Source: Cordilura impudica
Lineage: Eukaryota > Arthropoda > Insecta > Diptera > Scathophagidae
DNA length: 64,000 nt
Assembly: GCA_963682025.1 (NCBI GenBank)
Contig: OY821517.1
Location: 229,513,878 to 229,577,877 of the forward strand
Reading direction: 5' to 3'
Shown one piece after another: positions 47,800-64,000 of this stretch. Below the pieces are notes generated by a model that made no database searches, had not been told where the DNA came from, and saw only the letters and a program-made list of their open reading frames with translations. Position numbers and translations under genes: made by a program. Position 1 is the stretch's first letter; each line of letters starts with the position of its first letter.

Positions 47800-48480
47800 C
47801 TTTTTAACTTTCACCTCGTCGCATATACCCATTCCTGTGATTTGATTCCAATACTAGACCATGACAACCGTTGGCCTGTTGGTTCATAAAATGGATTCTT
47901 GGCCACATTTTTTGTAAAAACTGACTTTGGCTGGCCACTTCGTTAAACAAATTTTGGCCTGTCGCTTGGATGAAGTACAAAGGCGATCCGACGACATTGA
48001 TGATTGAGTTCCAATACAGAATCATAAAAAACAAAGTGAGGTTTGGCCTGCTGTAAACTCATGACAATACTTCTGGCGGAATGCATAATCTCCCACGAAA
48101 CCACAGGCGTTGGTGTATCGAACCCATAATTCGTTGGCGCTTACCGTAATATTCAATATAAGCCCTGGCCATTCTCCGATGACCTACCATGATGCAAAGG
48201 GATGCGAATGGTTAATTCATCGCCACAGGAATCAGCTTGCTGCCTGGCCAAACCAATATAGCCCGTTTTGGCCATTTCCTCTTGGCAGCGCCCCTCACAA
48301 ACTAAACAGGAGTTTTGTTTTGCTGAACTATGTCATCGTTGGTCAGCTTGACCCCTTGCTCCACTGGCCATCTCGTCAGCTAACCCGGAACAACCATATC
48401 TTGTCAAAACGGCCTTTCCAATTTGTGCGGGCATAAACCAATAAATAGTCAATCACATACCAAATTCTCGATGGACCCAT
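47800..48480 (-). other. Coding-like fragments downstream of pol
   Basis: Minus-strand segments include GEWPGLILNITVSANELWVR, CGFVGDYAFRQKYCHEFT and, in another frame, GQNLFNEVASQSQFLQKMWP. These are better than random but frame-broken. They occupy the position where an additional ORF would sit in an LTR element. No transmembrane or fusion signature is clear, so I give no function. Confidence 0.3.
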
Positions 48481-48779
48481 TCGCACTTCACTCTTACAGT
48501 TGATCTTTACTCAGTAGCTCTTTACTCAAGACTTTAAATTCTTATTTCGTTCTTGTGCCCACCTTTCCTTCATGTCAGCCTACTGCTTGTAGCTGCTTTC
48601 TTGATGAGTGTTGAATTTTACCGCTTTCTAGATGAATGCCGATCAGCATCGCTCTCAGTGGACTTGGGTTGGAATTCCCTAACTTTACTAATATAACAAA
48701 AACGGAGCATTTCCTATACTATTCACAACTAACTAAACTATAGATATATTTTCTACTCATATTTTAATACAATAATTCC

Positions 48780-49006
48780 TTTTTTTTTTCTTGAACAATA
48801 GCTATTTCAGGGTTAATTCCTTCCTTTTTTCCAAATTCTTTCTTTTTCTAATATAATATGTACTTTTTTTTTTTTTTTTTTAAATATATGTCTCTCAATA
48901 TGTGTATGCTTAGAGTATAGTTTAATATATCTTCTTTTTTTTTTTTTTAAATATATTATTTTTTTTTCTACATATGTATTCATATTTTCCTTTTTTTTTA
49001 TGTATG

Positions 49007-49037
<31 letters not shown>

Positions 49038-49260
49038 AATATGTAGTTAGTTTTTTTTTTTTTTTTTTTTTTTAAATATGTATGTTTAATGTCTATATAT
49101 TCTTTTACTTTTAACAAATATGTATGCTATTTTTTTTTCTTTAAAATATGTGTTTTTAAATAGATATGTATGTGTGATCTCTAAATCTTCTTCCTTTTTT
49201 TTAACAAATATGTATGCTACTATCTATATATATTCATTGTTTTTTTTTTTTAAATATGTA
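48780..49260. repeat. Poly-T / AAATATGTATG degenerate array
   Basis: At least eight T-runs of about 8-23 bases alternate with AAATATGTATG-like words (for example near 48885, 49068, 49075, 49206 and 49250). On the element's coding strand these are A-runs followed by CATACATATTT-like words. Confidence 0.7.
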
Positions 49261-49267
49261 TGTGTCC

Positions 49268-49670
49268 CATGGGGAGACCTCCAATTTTTTTCTTATAATT
49301 ATTTATACATGGGGAGACCTCCCATCTTTTCCTTCTTATTTTTATATATATATATTTTTTTTACAAGGGGAGACCTTCCATCTTTCCTCATCCTTATTAC
49401 TCTTTTCTTTTTTACGGAGGGGGCCTCCCATCTTTTCTTATTGTTTTTTTATACTTATATATATATATATATTATTTTTTTTTCAACCATTTTTTTTACA
49501 TATGTGGGGGGTCTTCTCTTTTAATTTTTTTTTCAAGGTGAGGAAACTCCCATCTTTTCCCATTATTATTATTATATACTTTTTTTTTCAATCATATTTA
49601 GTTTTAAAACGTGAGGAGATCTCCCATCCTTTCTCATTTTTTTTTTTTTACATGGGGAGATCTCCCATCT
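49268..49670. repeat. Array of palindromes related to GGGAGATCTCCC
   Basis: Eight related blocks at about 49268, 49309, 49365, 49416, 49503, 49535, 49610 and 49650. Most are followed by CATCTTTTC and a T/A-rich spacer. The last (CATGGGGAGATCTCCCATC) is a perfect palindrome in its 12-base core; others have decayed on one side. Spacing is about 40-90 bases. Confidence 0.75.
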
Positions 49671-49739
49671 TTTCTTATTATTATTTCTTTTTCTTTTCTT
49701 TTTAATATCTTTTCTTATATATATTTTTTTAAATATATT

Positions 49740-50640
49740 TTCTCCTCCATTGGTGGGTCCGCTGCATCTGGAAAGTACCCCGCCGGCCTCGTCGGCCCAA
49801 CCGCAGGAGTGCAGCGACCATCCAGACGACTCCAAATTCCGGAGTCATTGGGGGAAAAAACCAATACTCAGCTAATACTATACCAATACGCATTTATACC
49901 TTTGACAGAAAAACAACTCAAATCACTGTATTTTAATGAATGGTTACTTTTGCTCTAATAAATAAAAACTACAACCACATTCAATAAACTAACTATCAAC
50001 TATTACCTTCACTTAATTGCGATTTGCTTCGGATACAAATCCGCACGAAAAAGCACTTTTCCCGAAGAGGAGAGCTGTTCCTATTTCTACAGCAATAAGA
50101 CACCAGCGAGCCGATCCATCGGTGGTCTGACCGAAATCATATCTAAGCCCCCTTGTATACACATGTCCAACCTAAAAATTCCAAAACACTTCAAAATAAA
50201 TAACAACAATTAAGGCACGAGTCCTTCCTAGACACTGCCACCCATATAAGGCATGACCGCACACAACGCGTCATCCTTCTCCGGAGCAGAACGGTTTCCT
50301 GCTGCATTCCGCAAACCGGAACCGGGCCACTGTGAGGCAGTTCTCGGCAAAAACCCTCCCCACAGTGTATGCCGCGAATTTTGCGAGACTCGCTTCTGAC
50401 TCCCCATACCAGATTCAATCCGTTGAACCATTCTCAACCACTGAGGTGTGCCCGCTACACTTGGCGTCACCCTCCATATAAAAAAACTGAGGCTTCCTGG
50501 TGGGAGACACTTGTCGGCGGGTCACGCGTAAACCCCCAACCTTCCCCTCACCACCTCAAATACACAATTACTAAAATAAACAACAAAACAAAACCTTCAT
50601 CATGGACATGTATATTAAATGGAATGATCTCAGACCAAAT
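49740..50640 (-). other. GC-richer region between integrase and the repeat arrays
   Basis: Two compositionally distinct blocks, 49740-49850 and about 50215-50520. On the minus strand the latter reads EGDAKCSGHTSVVENGS, a TGA, then GESEASLAKFAAYTVGRVFA and ENCLTVARFRFAECSRKPFC with one further stop. It may be a decayed small cysteine-containing ORF; no family recognised. Confidence 0.3.
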
Positions 50641-50647
50641 AATGCGA

Positions 50648-53600
50648 TCACTGGTGGAACGCCCGTAAATGGTTATTATGCCACTTACGATTCTTCCCCT
50701 TTATGCGCACCGTGGACGTTACCGGACTGTTTACCCCAACTATCCCATAAGGTCCAGTCCAAATGGGTGAAAACTTATTTTTCCTGGTGTTGTTCCTAAC
50801 AAACACCCTATCACCTACTGCAAAGGACACAGCATTTACCTTCCTGTCATAAGCCTTTTTCGACAACAACTTAGCCCTTGTCTGATTCTTTCGCACTAGT
50901 TCATGCGAGCGCTGTATCTGATATTTAAGGACCTTGTTTGGGTCATCCGTATTGTAAAGTGGTGTACATTTTTTTCTTAGGTTGGTCGGTAAGTCGATGT
51001 CGAAACCGTATAATGTCTTAAATGGGGTCTGCCCCATAGATGAATGTACAGTGTTGTTATGCACATGCATCGCCGGTGCCAGCCATTGATCCCAATTGCT
51101 ACCATCTTCATTGACGAAGCTCCTCAAGTACTCCGCCAAAGGACGGTGACTCCTTTCCAATGAGCCGTTTGCCTGCGGGTGATATGGAATGATGTTCAAT
51201 TTCTTGACCCCTAAAAGCCTACAGGTATCCGAAAATACCTTTGACATGAAATTTGTCCCATTGTCCGTGACCAGCACGCTTGGAACCCCATAGTTGGCTA
51301 TAATTTCGTTAAAGAAAATTTTCGCCACAGTACTTGCCTCCCCATCCGGCATTGCTGCGCACAACATAAATTTCAAAAAATCATCTTGAAAAGTCAATAT
51401 CAATTTGTTACCCGCAGTGCTTTCAGGGAGAGGTCCCACCATATCCATATATACCTTCTGAAAAGTCGACTAGGAGTATCCGTGAGGACCATCGGCATAA
51501 ATGTTTTCATGGCACTCTTATTTTGCTGACATTTAACGCACTTTTTCACATATTGTTTAATATCCCTGTGCATGCTGACCCAGCGAAATTGCCTCTTTAT
51601 CCTTTTAACGGTCGCCTGCACACCCACGTGACCGCCCAAAGGACTATCGTGAAAATCCTTTAACACTGTCACGATCTCTTTAGGATCCTTTAACACCACA
51701 TACGTTGGTTCCTCATCGACCAACACCTCGACAGGTGGCTCATTAACATCGCTTGGTCCTTTTTCACTACTCTCTTTGTTCCCGCTGTGAACCTCTTTGT
51801 CCTTCCCGTGACCTGAGCTCCCCGCATGATTTTTCCCTTCGCCCTTCGACATGGCCCTAGTTTTAACCATCATTATTTCCTCCGTCAAATATGGTATCCT
51901 GCTCAGTGCATCCGCATTCTGATTCTTCTTGCCCGGCTTGTCCAGGTTTCAAAATCATATTCTGACAGCTTATGTCTAAAGCGCGCCAACCTTGATGTTT
52001 GATCCTTCAAGTTCGCAATGTCTTTCAGCGGTTGATGATCGGTAAAAATCTTAAAGTGCCGACCCAACAAGTATGGCCGTAAATTTTTCACCGCCCATAC
52101 GATTGCCAGAAACTCCTTCTCTATCGTGGGGTATCGAGTTTCCGCCCCATTCAACGCACGGCTTGCAAACGCAATAGGACGATCACCCCCGCCACTATCC
52201 TGGGAAAGAACCGCTCCTATCGCTCCACCGCTACCATCCGTGGTCAATACGAAAGGTTTTGAAAAATCAGGGTATGCCAACACTGGAGGCGACATTATCG
52301 CCTTTTTAAGCTCCTCGAAGACACGCTGGCAGCCTGGTGTCCAATTGAACGCATGATCCTTGCGAAGCAATTTATTTATTGGCAAGGCAATGTTGGCCGT
52401 CCCGGGAATGAACTTACGGTAATAATTTACCAGTCCTAAAAACGATTGCACTTCCTTTGTGTTCCGTGGTGGCGGAAAATCCTTGACGCATTTCACCTTT
52501 TCTGGGTCGGGAAGCGCTCCATTCTCCGAACACTTATGGCCCAAATACACTATTTCCCGCCTCAGGAAGTTATATTTCTCCGTTTTTACTTTCAAATTAT
52601 TTTCCTTCAACAGCTGCAACACTTTACATAGCCTTCAGTCGTGTTCGGCCAGACTCCCTCCATATATGACAATATCGTCCAAATATACAAAACATTCAAT
52701 GCCCTGAAGACCTGTTAGCACATGATTCATTAATCTTTGGAAGGTTGCCGGTGCGCCTGTTAATCCGAATGGCATCCTATTGAATTCAAAGTGACCCAAC
52801 GCCGTACTGAATGCTGTTTTTTCCTTGTCCTGTTTATCCATTTCCACCTGATGATAACCACTGGCCAAATCCAACGTGGAAAAATATCTGCTGCTGCCCA
52901 ACTGGTCCAAAATTTCATCCATCCTTGGAATGGGGAATACGTGCTTCAGGGTTGCCTCATTCAGTTTACGAAAGTCTACCACCAGTCGCCAGCTCTTGGT
53001 CCCTGCCTTCGACGACTTCTTTGGAACCAATAGTAATGGCGAATTCCACGGTGACACGTTATGTGAAATTATGCCTTCGTCCTGGAGCTTCTGGACCTGC
53101 CGATTAATTTCCTCACGATGAATTTGAGATAACCTGTACTGCTTCTGATTAATCGGCAGCTGTCCAGGCTGCACGGGAATTTTATGCTTTACCATATTCG
53201 TGCAAGATAGTTTATCACCCTCTAACCAAAAGATATCATGGTACGTTGCGCATATCGCCTGAATGGATGACATTTCCTCACTATTCAAGTTGGCATCGGT
53301 TTTTATTGTGGCCATTATCCTACTGACCCTCTCCTTGACATCTACCTCCTGCATGTGCGACACCAAACCCACAGCTGGATTTTTTAAATTCACTAATCCA
53401 CTGAATTTTGGCGTAAACCCATCCTTTAGGTAATAGTCAACCTCAGTAGAATTCAGAATGGGCGCTTCCACCACCCCATCCTTTACGTTGGTTAGCGCGG
53501 CCCCTTGATATATTCCTGGCGACAATTCTTGCTTCTCCACGACCACTGTAGTATGTTTAGTATTGATCCCCATGGTTGCAATAGACACTGTCCTCGCCTT

Positions 53601-54230
53601 CGCCACTATGGTTTTCTCCACGATATTTACTGCCCCCGAACCCGTGACCTCCCTCAAAGAAACCAGAGGTAAGTTCCACTCACCTCCATTCGAGTACAGT
53701 TTCAGAGAAAGGTTAATCGTATCAGTGACGGAGCGTCCCCATAGATTATCGCGACCTAAAATACCATCTCCCGGCAAATTATCATGCTTATCCACACAAT
53801 GCATATCGAACCCCAATTCGGCGATGTCCGAATGCTTAATCCTGACTAACCCTGTAGTCCTGGAGAATCCTCCGAATGCTCCTCGCAGGTCCTTTACCAC
53901 CGTCCCGTCCACACTTATATCCCCCGTAAGACTGCTGCCCTTTACCAGACTGGTGTCTGCCCCTGTTTCCACTAATAAATTCAGACACCCCGTCTTTGCC
54001 CAAGCACATGGCAATCTTACAAACACCGAATCTGCGTAACTACACCTAGCTGAAATTCCCCCTATATTCATATCCGACCTCGCAATGGGTCCTACCTCAG
54101 CCGCCTTCGCAGATTCCGATGTTACCAACGGTATTAGACTGCCCGTTTCCCGACACATTTCTCCCCTGTGTTCATTGCCTACTAAAATGTCCCTCCTTAC
54201 CGCAATTATAGCATTTCCCTTTTAGTCTCG
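50648..54230 (-). pseudogene. pol of the minus-strand Ty3/gypsy element
   Basis: Order on the minus strand: protease (LLVETGADTSLV, about 53965), RT (VVDFRKLNEATLKHVFPIPR, FSTLDLASGYHQVEMD, FNRMPFGLTGAPATFQRLMN, FVYLDDIVIY), RNase H (VLTTDGSGGAIGAVLSQ, YPTIEKEFLAIVWAV, FTDHQPL), integrase zinc finger (FHDSPLGGHVGVQATVKRIK...CVKCQQNK) and core (LTFQDDFLKFM, LVTDNGTNFMSKVF, YHPQANGSLERSHR). Breaks: one in-frame TGA at 52635, a frameshift near 51950 before NADALSRI, and a frameshift near 51460. The protease motif reads ETGA rather than DTGA. Confidence 0.88.
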
Positions 54231-54240
54231 AACCTCCAGG

Positions 54241-55712
54241 TTACCCTCTCTCCATCGTCGAGGGTCCCCTACCACAGCTCCTACCTGGCTCATGGCCGTA
54301 TATTCTACATTCAACACAATATGGGGTATTTTTCCTCGTCCAGCATACATCACGAGTGTGTCCCGCCCGTTGACAGAACGAGCAGGGCGGTGCTTTGTAT
54401 GCCACTTGACCCAGTATTATTGTATGCATTGCAACTTGACCCAGCGTTATTGTATGCCGTACCACTTGACCCAGCATTATTGTATGCCGTACCACTTGAC
54501 CCTGCATTGTTGAGCGGAGCTGCCTTATCTGCTCCGCCCTGCGCAACGAGACCCGAGACTGGATCCTCGCGGGTGTACTCCTCGTTAAAATTTACACCCC
54601 TTAACGGAGGATTATCCCCCCGCCAAAGAGTTGCTTGAGCCGCCAGTGCTTCAATCAAGAGATCATCCAACCTACATGAGCTGCTTGCCAACATCCTACC
54701 ACGCAGCATTGGATCCCTCAGCCCAGATGTGAATGCCGATCTTACCTTTCTTTCTATCTCAATAGTCATTATCTCGTCCTTTCTCCCTTTATAGTTTTCA
54801 TTTAGTATGGCATGAGCTGTTGCCGCTAATGTCTGAAGACACCTAGCAAACTGTCTCACATCCTCATCCCTCCTTTGGCAGACCGAGTCAAGCGACCTAT
54901 TCTTTAAATATGTTGACTTTACAATTGCCAACAACTCATCCACTGACGTAAAAGTACGTAACCTCAACAACTGGTACGCATCCCCGTGAAGCCTCTGTTT
55001 TACAATTTCCAAATATTCCTCCACCTTTTCCGGCGGTACCCCTTTCGCCGCCAACCTACACCCATCAACGAATTTATACACTTCAGTCTGCAAACTCGGT
55101 GATGGCTCTCCGCCGAACGTAGGCACCAACGCCTTGACCGTTTTCAGAATATCCTGGGAGGACATCATCTATGTTGGCTGTTGCCCCCTAGGATCCTTAT
55201 GGTACAGATCCCCCGTCTGTATACTGCGCTCTTGTTGTGCTAAACGTAGCTGACCCTGCAACTCGGAAATTCTCCTATTGGCTTCCTCGAGGTCCTAGAA
55301 CCCTAATCTTCTGACCGAGGATGCGCCTGCACCCGATATTGTCCTCCGTAGGGCCTCGTTCTCCTTGTCTAAAATCTCGGCCTCCTTTAGATTCTCCTGA
55401 ATTCTTCTTAAGCCTCTTGTTTTGATTTTGGAGAGCCTCCAATTCTTTCTTAAGTTCCAAGATCTTCCCAGTATTACACTCCTCTTGAGTGTCAACCAAC
55501 CGGCACAACTCCTCTAGCACTAGATCGGCCTCTTCCAATCTAGTGATTTTCCAGGTACCGTCAACTTTAGCCTTTATTAGATGAAAATTCTCCTGGCTCT
55601 GGCACCGACGTCTGAGCTCGTCCCAAAGTCTTTCGAGGAAATAATCCGTCTTCGCCCTGAAGTCCGCTAGCAGCTGTTTCGCTTGTTCTAATTCGACCAG
55701 TGTTGCCTCCAT
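54241..55712 (-). pseudogene. gag of the minus-strand Ty3/gypsy element, with N-terminal coiled coil
   Basis: From the ATG at 55712 an acidic coiled coil (LVELEQAKQLLADFRAKTD, then KKELEALQNQNKRLKK) shifts frame near 55400, continues as DLEEANRRISELQGQLRLAQ and meets a TAG immediately before the in-frame ATG ATG at 55168. The capsid-like part (TFGGEPSPSLQTEVYKFVDG, RRDEDVRQFARCLQTLAATA, IERKVRSAFTSGLRDPMLRG) runs to about 54600. A decapeptide repeat follows, then zinc knuckles CSFCQRAGHTRDVC, CVECRIYGHEPGRSC and, at about 54215-54180, CYNCGKEGHFSRQ, where the last Cys codon is TGA. Confidence 0.8.
54404..54520. repeat. 30-bp tandem repeat inside gag (about four units)
   Basis: ACTTGACCCAG starts at 54404, 54434 and 54464, with a diverged ACTTGACCCTG at 54494. 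It encodes GSSGTAYNNA-like decapeptides on the minus strand between the capsid-like region and the zinc knuckles. Confidence 0.9.
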
Positions 55713-56530
55713 ACGAATTTACCAACCCAGTCCCTACTAAACCGTGAAAAAAACGATCTCTATAGTCCTAACTAAAAACAAAAACAGCAAAATTATATCG
55801 CTTTGATTGCTAAAACCATATGCTGAAATTATAAAAATCCCTCCCTATATAAAAACCAATAAAATCTGAGAGTAACAAACCAACCTATAATTAAACATTC
55901 ATCTGTAATTTAAAATTCCTGAAAATTCATCAATAACCTAATTTTCACAAACAATTTAAAAAAAAAAACAATCGGACCACTTATATAAAAATGATGCGCT
56001 TTCGAACAAACATATTCATAATTAAAATTAAAATCCTAATAAAATTAAAATCCACTAAAATATATTACGCAAAAACAAAACAATTAATCATCAAAAATAT
56101 TCAAACCCTACTCACAACTAATTTAATATGTGTGAGAAAAATCTAAAACATAGAAATTACGCAATAAAAAAAATAAAAATAAACCTTAAGACCCTGAAAA
56201 TCAAACATAAAAAAAATGAACAAAATTCAAATATAGAACGATCCCAAATTTATAAAAGAAACAACAAAAATATATCCAACACTTTACAATATTTCACAGT
56301 GCAAACTAACTATCTGATAAATCCAAAACTAAATTAAAATACACGCAAAAATTAAAACGCATGCAATATCCTATAAAACAACCCAAATGACTAACTATAC
56401 CCACGGTAACTAGTCATATCTCAAACAAAGTAACACGTTATATTCAAAAATTCACTAATTCTATTCACATACCCAAAAAATTCAACAAAATTCGGCCTAG
56501 TGCCGGAACGATTATTGGTCCGAAGACCGG
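55713..56530 (-). other. Untranslated leader of the Ty3/gypsy element
   Basis: Very A-rich on the + strand, between the gag start and the primer site. A 69-codon + strand ORF (56128-56337) is lysine/asparagine-rich by composition. No other signal. Confidence 0.6.
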
Positions 56531-56538
56531 CTGCGCCA
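56531..56538 (-). other. Primer binding site (minus strand)
   Basis: On the minus strand TGGCGCAGCCGGTC follows the LTR end after about 12 bases. TGGCGCAG is a common gypsy-type primer site start. The gap to the recognised LTR similarity suggests the LTR really ends a little closer, near ...ATAACA. Confidence 0.65.
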
Positions 56539-56550
56539 TTAATGTTATGG

Positions 56551-64000
<7,450 letters not shown>

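Noticed and set aside
49120..49958. Phe/Ser-rich ORFs in the T-rich arrays
   Set aside because: Overlapping frames in low-complexity DNA, with no protein-like constraint.
52126..54039. Several + strand ORFs of 60-158 codons
   Set aside because: Antisense to the well-supported pol frame of the minus-strand gypsy element.

Overview
The window reads as a repeat-dense, AT-rich block of an insect nuclear genome, most likely a fly. The grounds are Jockey-, I- and CR1-type LINEs, a rosa-type (DD41D) mariner, a Penelope-like element, a Helitron, two Ty3/gypsy elements, a Transib-like transposon, and GTCC-repeat dispersed elements of a kind common in fly genomes (recalled, not searched). I see no tRNA, rRNA, CRISPR array, bacterial operon or intact host gene. 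Almost every protein frame is a decayed transposable element. The only clearly intact ORF of element length is a 287-aa LINE ORF1 at 31855-32718 (minus strand).

Layout. (1) 1-21.4 kb: a segment of about 8.7 kb is present twice in direct tandem (1-8710 and 8890-21427). Each copy holds a Penelope-like 3' end with a GIY-YIG domain, a small coiled-coil gene remnant, a broken Jockey LINE, a minus-strand LINE gag remnant with a MITE inside it, and the start of a CR1-like ORF1. Both copies share the same disabling mutations. Copy B additionally carries a 3.9-kb Transib-like element (13448-17336) with 1.38-kb terminal inverted repeats, a CACAGTG terminus and a 5-bp target duplication; copy A keeps the empty site. 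(2) 20.7-25.3 kb: the CR1-like LINE continues, interrupted by a 561-bp solo LTR. (3) 26-28.5 kb: a GTCC-type dispersed repeat and a complete-length mariner with a frameshifted transposase. (4) 28.6-32.9 kb: a minus-strand LINE whose RT has lost both its QGC box and its YADD box. (5) 33-37.5 kb: low-information sequence, a second GTCC-type repeat, and a minus-strand pseudogene that still shows introns. (6) 37.8-45.4 kb: an I-type LINE opened successively by a MITE, a mag-like Ty3/gypsy element (39950-44478, intact LTRs and target duplication, exactly inside the YADD region) and a Helitron. (7) 46.4-64 kb: a second, minus-strand Ty3/gypsy element. Its 3' LTR (46388-47489) has a short (TTA)n tract, while its 5' LTR (from 56551 to beyond the window) contains a (TTA)n array of about 6.5 kb. 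Between integrase and the 3' LTR lie about 3 kb of extra sequence with an array of palindromes related to GGGAGATCTCCC.

The elements do not work together as a pathway; the useful information is stratigraphic, meaning which insertion is older and which copies were duplicated. The most unusual items are the long-TIR Transib relative with an exact RAG-type heptamer, the very large microsatellite inside an LTR, and the palindrome array. All identities come from reading motifs by eye; no database search was run.
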